The position numbers were made by a program, and so were the translations under genes. This document shows positions 46,928-57,138 of a DNA stretch of 64,000 nucleotides, in pieces. The DNA lies in assembly GCA_002221725.1 (NCBI GenBank), contig NJFT01000095.1, positions 62,001 through 126,000 of the forward strand. The letters run 5' to 3'. Numbering within the stretch: the first letter of the stretch is position 1; the number at the start of each line of letters is the position of its first letter. Under the pieces are notes generated by a model. It was not told the DNA's origin. It did not search any database and worked only from the letters and a program-made list of their open reading frames with translations. Origin of the DNA: Scedosporium boydii. Lineage: Eukaryota; Ascomycota; Sordariomycetes; Microascales; Microascaceae.

Positions 46928-49503
46928 ATGATTTGGACGATCGTTGCTCGACCGTGTTCCTTGCCTACACGGGGGGCTCTTATTGGGCCAAGAAGACTAG
47001 CGACAATCTCAAATGCCTCGCTGACAGCTCCATTAAGTCGGTTTGAGACATCACTGACCGTGGACTACGGCAAATTTGTTGAGAATGTGGACGTGATAAG
47101 AAAGATGTAAGTTACATTTTCCCCTATTCGCACTCTAATAATGGCTCGCGATTCTGACAGAACACTCACCTGTAGACAAGGACGACCCCTGACATACGCC
47201 GAGAAGGTCCTCTTTACACACCTAGACAACTATGACACAGGACGCATCCACCGCGGGAAAACTCAGCTTAAGCTCCGACCAAGACGAATCGCCTGCCAGG
47301 ATGCCACAGCGCAAATGGCCTTGATCCAATTCATGTCTGCGGGTCTGGACAAGACAGCCGTGCCTACTACCATCCACTGCGACCACCTCATTGTGGGCCG
47401 CCAAGGCGAGGAGAGCGATCTTCCTAACGCCTTGTCCGCCCATGGCGAGGTGTACGACTTCATGTTTAGCGCGTGCAAGCGCTATGACATGGGTTTCTGG
47501 AAACCTGGTGCGGGAATTATTCATCAGATCGTACTTGAGAACTACGCATTCCCTGGCGGAATGATGGTTGGCACAGATTCTCACACTCCTAATGCCGGCG
47601 GTATGGGGATGATTGCCATTGGCGTTGGCGGTGCTGATGCCGTGGATGTCATGGCGGGATTGCCCTTTGAGTTGACGGCGCCGCGGATATTAGGCATTAA
47701 ACTCACGGGCAAGTTGTCGGGATGGGCGTCTCCCAAAGGTTAGCAGTGCTTGAGGCTTTCCCCATAAACTCCGTTGAGTTCATATTCCACATACTAATTC
47801 TCGGAGCAGATGTTATCAACAAATTGATCGGTATATTAAACGTTATGGGAGGCACCGGTTCCATTATAGAATTCTTTGGTCCCGGAGCAAAAACGCTTTC
47901 CGCGACCGGCATGGCGACCATCTGCAACATGGGCGCCGAATGTGGTAGCACTACCTCCATATTCCCCTATTCCGCTGTCATGTCTGCGTATCTGGACGCC
48001 ACCGCGAGACCCGAGCACGCACATGCTGCCCGCACCCTAAGCGCCCATCTCCAAGCCGACGAAGGAGCCGAGTACGATCTCGTCATTGAGATTGACCTCT
48101 CAACGCTGGAGCCCCACATCAATGGCCCCTTCACTCCTGGTCTTTCGACCCCTATTTCCAAGTTTGGAGAGGCCGCGAAGGAAGCAGAGTGGCCGGAGAA
48201 GCTGACAACAGGTCTGATTGGATCATGTACCAACTCTTCGTTCGAAGACATGACTCGGGCAGCCAACTTGGCGCAGCAGGCGTTGGCCGCGGGGTTGGCT
48301 CCTAAAATGCCACTTCTCGTGTCACCTGGTAGCGAACAGACGCGAGCTACACTCAAGACTTCTGGGACGATGCAGATCTTCGAGAGCCTTGGCAGCACGA
48401 TGTTGACGAACGCCTGTGGACCGTGCTGTGGGTCCTGGGATCGCCAAGATATGAAGAAGGTAATTCTGCTGTCTAGAGCCCCTACTTAAAACACATGAAG
48501 ACTAACCGGTTTCTTTCTTGTCAAATAGGGCACTAGAAACTCCATTACTACCTCCTATAACCGTAATTTCACCGGCCGCCTCGACTCAAACCCCGCAACC
48601 CACATCTTCCTCTCCTCCCCGGAAATCGTCATGGCAAAAATCTTCTCCGACGACCTAACTTTCGACCCCACAAGGGACACCATCCCTCTTCCCGACGGCT
48701 CCGAGTTCCGATTCCGGCCTCCGCATGCAGAAAGTCTCCCGCCACGGGGCTACGAGAACGCGGACGCGGTGTATACCGCACCACCCGCCAAGGGCCGTGA
48801 GGAGGTCGCCGTGCAGATTTCGCCTGCGTCTGAGCGTTTGCAGCGGTTGAAGCCTTTTGCACCATGGTCTGGCAAGGACTTTACAGATTGCGTTGTGCTT
48901 ATCAAAGTCAAGGGGAAGTGTACAACTGATCATATTACGCCGGCAGGACCGTGGTTCCGTTTCCGCGGTCACTTGCAGAATATTTCCAACAACACGCTTA
49001 TCGGCGCCGTCAACGCTGAAAATGGCAAGGTTAACACGGTGGAGAACTGGCTCACCGGAGAAGTGAGCGGCGTGCCGGACACTGCGCTGGCGTACAAGGC
49101 GGTCTCGCAGCCCTGGGTGGTGATTGGCGATCACAACTACGGCGAGGGTTCCTCGCGCGAACATGCTGCACTCCAACCACGTTTCCTAGGCGGCGTTGCC
49201 GTCATCGCCAAGAGCTTCGCACGCATTCACCAGTCGAACCTCAAGAAGCAAGGGATGTTAGCCCTAACATTCGTCGAAGAGGCGGACTATGACAAGATTA
49301 AGTCATCTGATCGTATTAATATCCACGGTCTTGCTGGGCTGACACCGGGTAAGAAGTTGGCCATACGAGTAGCCCCGACGGATGGTCGCGCGGCTTGGGA
49401 GACGGAGGTTACGCATACTTTTACGGCAGAGGAGGTGGAGTATTTTAAGGCTGGTAGTGCACTGAACTTGATGGCTAATCGAAAGGCGGCCCGCAGGGTA
49501 TGA
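46928..49503 (+). CDS. Mitochondrial aconitase paralogue
   Basis: Exons 46928..47106, 47176..47738, 47810..48459 and 48529..49503 give 788 residues, the usual length for mitochondrial aconitase. The N-terminus ([20 protein letters not shown]) reads as a mitochondrial presequence. All three 4Fe-4S cysteines are present: [10 protein letters not shown] and NACGPC. Active-site stretches are intact: [40 protein letters not shown], and [16 protein letters not shown] with the catalytic Ser. Aconitase isomerises citrate and isocitrate through cis-aconitate. Changes such as SCTNSSFED and CGPCCGSW, and its place in a co-regulated cluster, suggest a second enzyme for a related tricarboxylate. Intron 1 was ended at 47175 to keep the [13 protein letters not shown] spacing; an upstream acceptor would add six residues. 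Confidence 0.92.
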
Positions 49504-49855
49504 CGTGAGGGAAAATGTCTTGTTAAATAATGCTTAAGAGGGTGTAGCCCCAAGGGCCGAGGCGAAAAGTACAAAATTGTAGATAGTTTCAAGTTCATTT
49601 TGATTCCCACTCCAGAACTGCAGCAAACGGGAGGAGGTAGATACACCGGGGTACTGGAGAAATTGAGTCGATTCTCGACCAACCAACCTTGTCGGAGGAT
49701 TTCTTGATCCAATAAACACAAAGGAGCAACGATGGTTTTACTTATGCGGTTTCGAAGACGCCTCCATTGCAGGACAGAAAATTCAGGCTATTAAGTCCAA
49801 GAGAAATCTTGAAAATTTTTCTTTGTCATTTTGTACGAGTCTCATAGTTATTGAT
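49504..49855. other. 3' flanks of convergent genes, no gene seen
   Basis: This 352-bp stretch lies between the aconitase stop and the isomerase stop. Confidence 0.5.
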
Positions 49856-51067
49856 TTACTTCCAGAAGACCTTCCCTTCCATCAATTTCCTCGCCGTCCT
49901 AAACACCCCAGCCTTAACTAGGTGCCCCTGTTCATCGAACTCCGCATCGACTGTCAGCTGCCCACTGGCATGATTGATGACAAGACCGGTCCCTTCTCCA
50001 GTTTTAACCGTGTTTTCCGCCACCGCGCTTCCTGGAATCTTGGCCGCCGCAGCGACAGCTAGTGCGACAGTGACGGGGATAGCTTTGTGCGGCTGGCCGA
50101 CGGACATGGCCCGCACAACGACGTTGGCGTCTGAAGATTGCGGCGCAGACACGAAGCCAATCTTGGGGACGCTGCCTGGTACTTCGTCCACTATTTCGGC
50201 AAGGCCCATCTGTACAGCTGAGATACGCCGGATCTTTTCTAGCCTTGCTAGAAGGTTCTTATCAGCGTCTATCTCAGCTGGGGAGAGCGTACCGGGAACC
50301 CCGAGGTCAGAGGCCAGGATGAAGCAGCAGGGGTTGGCAACGTCGATGAGGGTGGCGCGTACACCGTCGATCTCGTCAACAATGTTGCCTGTTGGGAGTA
50401 ATTTTCCTGTTCGGGATCCAGCAGGGTTGATGAAGTCGAGCTGGAGGGGGGCGGCGGTACCGCTGACGCCGTCGATAGCAAAGTCGCCCGATGCAGCTGC
50501 CTCATCATCCACGACCGGAAACGTAGCGTGTATCAACTTTCCGGTATTCGTATTGCGAATGCGCACCGTCGCTATGTCCATGCCCCCATTCTTGTGCAGC
50601 GCGGGAACCACCATCTTGGTGTCAACAGCGTAAGGCCCTACAGCCGACGACATGTTGCCACAGTTACTGGAGTAGTCCACGTTTGCATCGCGTATACCGA
50701 GGGATACAAAGGTATAGTCTACATCTGCATCTGGATCAGACTTAGACTTGCCCACCACGCAAATTTTGGAAAGGCTTGAGATGCCACCGCCGAGGCCATC
50801 GAGTTGGCGGCCGTAGGGATCAGGGCTGCCGATTGTGCCGAGGAAGATGGGGCCCCATTCTTCCCTGTCCTGGGGGAGGTCATCGCGGTTGAAGAAGATT
50901 GCACGGGAGGTACCGCCACGGTAATATGCCGCAGGTAGAGAGCGTTGCGCGGGAACCAGGAAACGGCTCGTTGTGCTGAGATGGCGGGCGTGGCATAACG
51001 TACGAGTTGAGGTCAGGATGGAGGCCACGCTCTGTAACTTTAACTGCCTCGGTAAATTTCCTGCCAT
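49856..51067 (-). CDS. PrpF/LigU-family double-bond isomerase, mitochondrial
   Basis: The gene is a single exon of 403 residues; the first true ATG is at 51067. Residues 1 to about 45 are Arg/Ser/Thr-rich with STRTLCHARHLSTTSRF, a typical mitochondrial presequence. The body is a PrpF-like (diaminopimelate-epimerase-fold) protein: YYRGGTSRAIFF, GGGISSLSKICVV with the catalytic lysine, SNCGNMSSAVGP with the catalytic cysteine, and NPCCFI. Known members move a C=C bond by proton transfer in methylaconitate (PrpF), aconitate (Adi1) and 4-oxalomesaconate (LigU/GalD). It would work in the same compartment as the neighbouring aconitase. Its promoter carries palindrome 4 at 162 bp. The substrate cannot be chosen from sequence. 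Confidence 0.9.
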   Translation of the reverse strand: MAGNLPRQLKLQSVASILTSTRTLCHARHLSTTSRFLVPAQRSLPAAYYRGGTSRAIFFNRDDLPQDREEWGPIFLGTIGSPDPYGRQLDGLGGGISSLSKICVVGKSKSDPDADVDYTFVSLGIRDANVDYSSNCGNMSSAVGPYAVDTKMVVPALHKNGGMDIATVRIRNTNTGKLIHATFPVVDDEAAASGDFAIDGVSGTAAPLQLDFINPAGSRTGKLLPTGNIVDEIDGVRATLIDVANPCCFILASDLGVPGTLSPAEIDADKNLLARLEKIRRISAVQMGLAEIVDEVPGSVPKIGFVSAPQSSDANVVVRAMSVGQPHKAIPVTVALAVAAAAKIPGSAVAENTVKTGEGTGLVINHASGQLTVDAEFDEQGHLVKAGVFRTARKLMEGKVFWK

Positions 51068-51493
51068 GATGCAAGGCGACACGAAAAAGCCGTTAGGAAA
51101 ATGAACGAATAATTCACCCAGAAGTCATACATACCGAGGCCACCTCTCCTAATGAAGCACTTCTTTCGCTCAACCACGTCTTGCTCCCGTCTTTGGGTTA
51201 TTTCCGATAATTTTCCAGGCTAGGCTCGTCGGAGACATCCCGATATCAGCCACCAATTAGGGACGTACTTTTTAGGGTGTATCCGATGATACGGATGATA
51301 CGCTCCCGAGTCCCGATCAAGGTTCGCCTGATGAAGAGATGATGATAAGACCAAATGGACGCGAAAGTAACATTGCATGTAGAGGGAGACCATTCACAAG
51401 GCCATACACTACGTCGAGGGATTGCCAATTGTACAAAACTAACGAGTCTATAATGTGTCCTTCTACGCGCTCTACAGCGTATTTCTGTTCTAA
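51068..51493. promoter_or_regulatory. Promoter of the PrpF-like isomerase
   Basis: This 426-bp stretch has no gene. It holds palindrome 4 and, near 51284-51299, an everted ATCCG-N6-CGGAT pair. Confidence 0.6.
51229..51243. promoter_or_regulatory. TCGG-N7-CCGA palindrome 4
   Basis: TCGGAGACATCCCGA lies 162 bp upstream of the isomerase start. Confidence 0.7.
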
Positions 51494-52306
51494 TCATTGC
51501 TTGCGCAGCTGTTTAATAGTGGGGCCCATCTCTGCTCCGTTCAGGAGAGCCTCGATCGTCTTCTTGTCGATCTCGGCACGCTCTTCGCAGAGCGCTACCA
51601 CCTTCTCCGCCAGTGACGGAGGCACAACGACAACACCGTCGGCATCGCCCACGACTAGGTCATCGGGGTTGATCCAGAGATCACCCTTGAACTGGAGGGG
51701 GACGTTAATCTCGGAGGCCCTGGTGAAGGTATTGGATCCCAAAATGGACATCTCTCGAGCAAAGAGCTGAGTACAAAGGTACATACACTATGTTAGTACT
51801 GATCTTGTAGGTGAAGACGGGGGTATTTGTGAAGGGTTCCTTACCGGAAAACCAAGTTCTCGGTGTTCCCCGATATCCCTAAACTTGCCGTCAATAATTA
51901 CCCCGGCGGCTCCAAGGACCTTGGCGCGCGTCGACATGAGGCCACCCCAGCACGCCGAGTACAAGCCCTTTGGCTGCTGCACGAACATGACTTTGCCCTT
52001 TTCATTGCAGTCCACAAAGTGGCGGGCCGGAGCTGGGGCTGCGGTGTCGCTGGCTAGCACCATCTTGACTGTCATCGCTGGGCCGAAAATCTTGGTGGAG
52101 CCCGCACGTCGCTCGGGGGACCACATGGTGATTCCTTCGAGAAAACCTCCGTAGGGGTGCTTTAGCTTGACTAGAGCGTCCCCGATCTAGGAGTGTCTGT
52201 TGTGTAAATGACCACTTTCCAAAGGAATATGACAAGATGTGTCGGAGTCACCTACGTCGCAAGTGGCAAACTCTGCCAGGCGCTTCAGAACGTTAGACGA
52301 TGCCAT
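51494..52306 (-). CDS. RraA-like aldolase (HMG/CHA aldolase family)
   Basis: Exons 52306..52256, 52186..51845 and 51766..51494 give 221 residues. The fold is the RraA-like barrel that includes 4-hydroxy-4-methyl-2-oxoglutarate / 4-carboxy-4-hydroxy-2-oxoadipate (CHA) aldolase, which releases pyruvate, and some oxaloacetate decarboxylases. The signature is present: RAKVLGAAGVIIDGKFRD, where Arg-Asp bind substrate and metal, followed by HRELGFPLFARE and INPDDLVVGDADGVVVVP. There is no presequence, so it is probably cytosolic. Together with the LigI-like and PrpF-like genes it completes three of the late steps of the bacterial PCA 4,5-cleavage pathway by family, though not proven by function. 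It is divergent from the MFS gene, with palindrome 5 in between. Confidence 0.9.
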
Positions 52307-52506
52307 TTTTTCTCAATATTTTTTTTGTAAAGGATGCCTTAGTGGAATTGCGGTCAACAAACGGGGGTCAATCAAGAGGGAGCTCTCGGTATTCCTCAGG
52401 AAGTATTGTTCAGAAGTGAGGATCTTGGCCCGTTTAGAAGAGGGTAAAAATGTCGCCCGAGCTCGGCAATTCCCCGACTCTGCTCGGTACACTGGTGCCA
52501 ACCCCA

Positions 52507-52521
52507 TCGGAGCTACTCCGA
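52507..52521. promoter_or_regulatory. TCGG-N7-CCGA palindrome 5
   Basis: TCGGAGCTACTCCGA lies 201 bp upstream of the RraA-like gene. The flanking A and T extend the symmetry to ATCGGAG-N3-CTCCGAT. Confidence 0.7.
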
Positions 52522-53176
52522 TAGACTAGGGATCGGAGTCCAGATCCCACTGGGAGCCATGCCCCATACCATGGGCCTTTCGGAGACGCCCGGCCAGCCT
52601 TTCATCAACTTGTGGGAAATCACGCGATGATCTGGGAACTACTACACTACTCCACACTCCGCATCATTGCTCCCCCCAGCCCCCCTGACCCAAAAGAGAG
52701 AGGGAAAAAAAACCCGAACCTCAATCTAGAATGAAGTCGACTAGAAAACACAGAAAACTGAATACGTAATAGAATGCCGTGGGTGATGCTTGTAAGAATA
52801 CAGATCCTAATTCCTAAGAGCCCAGGAGACCCAGGAGATTGACCGCCAATCACCTGCAGGTTGTGTTGGCTGAGAGATGGTGCGGCGTGAGATAAAGCTA
52901 TTATGCCATCAAGAATGCGAAGAATTTGTAGAAATACACACTCTATCCTCTCTCCCTACTTCGACGAGTATACCTGTAGTTAATATCGTGAATGCTGCGA
53001 CTCTGATCTCTAAGTCGAGAAAGGCAGCAGGCAATATTAGCTGACTAGGTTGACAGACGACTTAAAGCCGATCATTTCCCACTATTAGTTTTGCCTCTCA
53101 CGAACCCCAAGCGAAACACTCTCTTCCCATTCGCGCAGCTGCTCTACCCCACACACCACTCCACATCTTAGCTCCA

Positions 53177-53191
53177 TCGGCATCACCCCGT
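53177..53191. promoter_or_regulatory. Imperfect CGG-N7-CCG site
   Basis: TCGGCATCACCCCGT differs from the palindrome only in its last base. It lies 452 bp upstream of the MFS permease start. Confidence 0.5.
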
Positions 53192-53642
53192 GGGGGGGAG
53201 ATTTGCGGGGATCATGTCCTAGGTTAGGCTGTCTGTGGAGATTTTCCCCAGATGCCTCCCTCTCCCCGTTTTCTCTCTGCAAAAAAGAAAAAGAAAGATA
53301 GAAAGAAAGAACGGGTAATGGAGACCGTGGAGACGCCTGTCCATCGCCCTATGCATTGGGGAAGGCCCAGTCGGAAGCGTGAGAAATAGCAACTGCACAA
53401 GCCATCTCCGCTACGACTCACATACCTCCCGTTTACTTCTTCAATGCCAGGGGTCCGTTGTCTATATTACGGCGTCCTACTCGTGCCATTTTCCCCCTGG
53501 GGACATGTCTTCTTTCTCTTGTCTCAAGGAGTTCTGACGGGCCAGCAGTTGAAGCAAACATCTCTGGCATTCCATTCGTGTCCTTGATATTCCTCCATTC
53601 TCATCTCTTCCTTGGACTATTTGGCACCAAAAAAGGCTAGTC

Positions 53643-55475
53643 ATGGATCGCCTAAAGAGATCTCCCTTTGCTCATTACTGGCATGCTATCAAAGAATCGC
53701 CGCCCGGTATTTACAACCGGAGGCTTTTTCTTACGGTTTTGGTGTATGCCATCGCAGGAGCCCCTAGAGGTAAGACAACTAGAGACCCCGACATGGAGTG
53801 GTTTCCTTTTTTTATTTTTTTTTTTTTTGTTCCTCGGTCGGAAGAGGTGCTGACAACAGAAGGTTGGGATGAGGGTTCCGCTTCTGCCATCACCCAGCTG
53901 AAGAGCTTCCAGAGGGAATTCAAAATGACACCGGAACATGACAAGGAGACTCTCTCCAACATCATCTCCCTGGTCAACTTGACTGCGGGGATTGGGGCTC
54001 TACTGTCCTTTCTCCTGAACGACCGAATCGGCCGTTTATGGTCTTTGAGACTGTATAGTAGTATCGTGGCCATCGGTACGCTTATTTCGACCTTCTCCTA
54101 CGGGAAAGCTGGAGCTCTGTACGTCGGCAGGCTAGTCTCTGGACTAGGTATTGGTGCGCTCACGGTTACCGGTCCTATGTCTATTGTTGAGGTCGCCCCT
54201 CGTGTCACTCGGGGCCTTATGACTCTCTGGTTCAATATCGGTAGGCTTTTTTTATATACCCTCAATCCCTTCAATCCCTTCATTTGCTTTTCAAGTTTCT
54301 AATCTTTGTCCGTATTCTTCTAGCTATGCTTCTCTGCCAGACAATCGGCATCGTGGTCGTGTACGGCTGCAGCGTTCATGTCTCCCCCGAGAAAAATTTA
54401 CAATGGCAAACCCCTTTTTTCGTCCAAGTCATCCCTCCATTTTTCGCCGTCACCTTGTCCTTCCTTGTCGACGAATCCCCCCGCTGGCTCTGCCTAAGAG
54501 GCCGTTCCGAGGAGGCCCTATCTGTCCTCGCGCGTCTTCGAGGCAACCCGGCCGATACAGACTTTGTCGCCGCCGAGTTCGATAGCATCCTCACCCCTAT
54601 TCAGCTCGAGATCGCCGAGCACGGCAAGCCAACCCTCAAGTCCGTTCTCCGCGAGACATTCACTGTGCGGTCCAACCTCCGCCGCGTGCAGCTTACTGTC
54701 GTGGCCTACATCCTTGCGCAAATGTCAGGCGCCAATTCCATTACCAATTACCTGCCCACCATCTTCGGTTACATCGGTGTGGATAAGGACGAGGCCAAGA
54801 TTTACTCGTCTAGTCTGTATGCCATGGCGAAACTTCTCTGCTGCGTCCTCGCTTCGCTCTTCTTCGTTGATGCCGTGGGCCGCCGCAAGTCTCTTTTCAT
54901 CGGCATTACCGTCCAAATGCTCTGCCATGTATATCTGGGCACTTTCCTCAATATCAGCGGCAAACGTGAAGTTGGTGCTGGCGCGTCAGATGCCGCTATT
55001 GGTGCCATTTACATCCACGCTTTCGGTTGGGCCGTCGGTCTCTACAGTCTTCCCTATCTCTTCGGCGCCGAGCTGTGGCCTAACCGAATTCGCTCGTTTG
55101 GCGGCGCTCTCTCCCAGTGCTTCCACTGGCTCTTCCTCTTCGCTATCACTAAGGCTACCCCATCTATTCTAACATCCATGGACAAGTGGGGTGCTTTCAT
55201 CTTTTTCGCCACGTGGTGTGTCATTGCGCTCGTCTACGTCTTTATCATGGTTCCGGAGACGAGTGGACGTACTCTTGAGAGCATGGATAAACTGTTTGAG
55301 CACAGGTGGTATGAAATGCGTAAGCATGCCTACGAGACGAACCTGCCCGAGTCTAAGGACATCGAGTAAGTTGAGCCTACACGTGTGTCGTGGCCCCTTC
55401 ATCCGATACTGATGATATGCCGTGGAATATAGAACCGCCGAACATGTCGAGGACCAGACTCTTGAGAGAAAATGA
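53643..55475 (+). CDS. MFS permease, sugar/quinate-type
   Basis: Exons 53643..53769, 53860..54240, 54324..55365 and 55433..55475 give 530 residues. The short last exon replaces a stop just past KDIE and adds TAEHVEDQTLERK, which restores a normal length and ending. Twelve TM segments are present, with sugar-porter signatures DRIGRLWSLR, DESPRWLCLRGRSEEAL, DAVGRRKSL and VPETSGRTLESMDKLFE. The N-terminus GIYNRRLFLTVLVYAIAGAPREGWDEG is like quinate and galacturonate permeases. Such carriers import sugars or acids with protons across the plasma membrane. In this cluster it is the likely uptake step. The substrate cannot be assigned. Confidence 0.9.
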
Positions 55476-55910
55476 ATGGTTCAATGCCTCTTGGACCATG
55501 TCCGTAACAACTCAAAGTTCGCTTGCTCACGCTTACTCCTGTTTTAAATCTGATTATATCGTTGCTATTACTCCCTCGTTTTGGCTGGCTTGATTAAACA
55601 GGGTTGGAAGGGCTGGTTTCAAGTGACATGGTCTTGGGTTGAACTGTCAGGGTAATTTGAATCCTATAGTAAATAACACAAAGAAGAATGGGGAGACGTC
55701 ACAGGAACTAGTTAGCTAAGAAGGGGGACTGTTGGCCCAGGGTTTCACTTCCTTTGTAAGAAATATTACTTCAACTTCATCTAGTTCTTCTTTAATCCAT
55801 ATGACCAAGGGGGACTGAAGATTGGCATAAACAGGAAGGGGCTCTTGGCTATTCGTTTCTGTATCTACCTCTATGGTTGTACATGACTCTTTTTGTATGT
55901 CGCACTCCAT
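55476..55910. other. 3' flanks of convergent genes
   Basis: A minus-strand frame at 55716-55910 (64 codons) has no domain and lies in the 3' flank of the Dabb gene, so it is not called. Confidence 0.45.
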
Positions 55911-56521
55911 TCATTCGCCAGTTGAGTTGGTCCCATTATTCAACGAGATGCCGTTTGCAAAGGAGCCAAAATAACACATGTACTCATCATCACTGTCTAC
56001 CTCGAAGTCGAAACGGCAAAGGTCCTCTTTGAACGGGAACATGTATGTCGAAGTCACCCTATACGTGTCATGGGCTGTCAGCTAAGGGGTTTTGACGGAA
56101 TGGTGTCGGCAGATGATAAATGGAGGCTGCACATAGTGCACACCCATGATAAAGGCCAGAACGACGAGAATCAGAAGAGGAAAAAAAAGATTATTGCTCA
56201 CCAGTGATGTTCTTTACTCGCCTGGTACTCGTCGAGGGCGGCACGGTTCTCGTGAAAGCTTAACAGAGCATACTCGAACCCCTTACTCCTCTCTATCGGG
56301 TCGGTTATGGACGGGCCTCCCACAACGAGCCGGTTGTCCTTCACGCAGGGCAGGTCCTTCAGCTTCTTTAACTCGCGCACGAAGGTATCTTTATGGGCCT
56401 GGGTTACGTCGGCCCTAAAGCGGAAGAAGACTGACGAGACGCAAGGGAAACACGAGAAATCAGCGTTGATACATATGATTTTGAGAATCAGGGGGTTCTT
56501 ACCCATGTGAACAATTGTCAT
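55911..56521 (-). CDS. Dabb (stress-responsive A/B barrel) protein
   Basis: Exons 56521..56503, 56430..56202 and 56058..55911 give 131 residues. Only the acceptor at 56059 keeps the C-terminus in frame, joining KEHHW to VTSTYMFPFKEDLCRFDFEVD. The protein begins MTIVHMVFFRFRADV and has the ferredoxin-like alpha+beta pattern of the dimeric Dabb family, with GGPSITDPIERSKGFEYALL in the middle and DEYQASKEHH before the last strand. Family members include small stress proteins and a few cyclases. No catalytic role can be assigned. It shares a promoter with the kinase gene and is probably co-expressed with the cluster. Confidence 0.88.
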
Positions 56522-57138
56522 TTTGGCTAGTATTTGGAGGAAAAGCGGCAAATCGGAGAGGGGGAGGAAAGGAGGAAACCAAATTCCTAAATCGAGGTCG
56601 ACATGCAAGGGACTGTTGGGGGGCAACCGATTGTTTGGCTAATGACAAGACTCCAGAGCACCGAGAGACTCTATCATAAGCATATAAACATACATGTTTG
56701 TTTACAAAACAACGAAGCCGTGGGTCAAGGCCTTAGAGGCGCACCAAATATTCTGTTAGTACGGTGGGCTCAACTAAACTGAACTGCCGTGGCGGGCGAT
56801 AATCAGAGCCAGTCCGATTCGGCCATGGGTGCATCGCATCGCCTCGTAGCCGAGTGGGGCAAAGTAAGAGAACGCCGACGGCGCAGAGCCGATTTGACGA
56901 GGCACCAAAATCGGCTTTCCCCCGGTCAGACATAGCTCGCTGTCCGACGCTTACCGGGCTATACCGGCATCGAGGGCATTTGAGCATGGCGATCTGCGAA
57001 TAGCTCAAGAATGATTTGGCGATGAGGAGCGAGTAGGTTTGGAACACTTACATATAATGGAGCCGTTCACTTGGATCGTCTGAGATGTGTACTTGCAAAG
57101 AAAAGAGGCATAAGTAGACGAATTTATACAGGAATATA
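56522..57138. promoter_or_regulatory. Divergent promoter of Dabb gene and kinase
   Basis: This 617-bp stretch has no supported gene. It contains one nearly perfect palindrome at 56911-56925. Confidence 0.6.
56911..56925. promoter_or_regulatory. Imperfect CGG-N7-CCG site
   Basis: TCGGCTTTCCCCCGG is identical to palindrome 2 except for its last base. It lies 214 bp upstream of the kinase and 390 bp from the Dabb gene. Confidence 0.55.

Larger units (their letters stand above)
52307..53642. promoter_or_regulatory. Divergent promoter of aldolase and MFS permease
   Basis: This 1.3-kb stretch has no gene. It carries palindrome 5 (52507-52521) near the aldolase and a one-base-off copy (53177-53191) near the permease. 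Confidence 0.65.

Noticed and set aside
51284..51299. Everted repeat ATCCG-N6-CGGAT near the isomerase promoter
   Set aside because: It has opposite polarity to the cluster palindrome and was seen only once, so it is not counted as a site.
55716..55910. 64-codon minus-strand frame after the MFS permease
   Set aside because: It lies in the 3' flank of the Dabb gene with no start context or homology.
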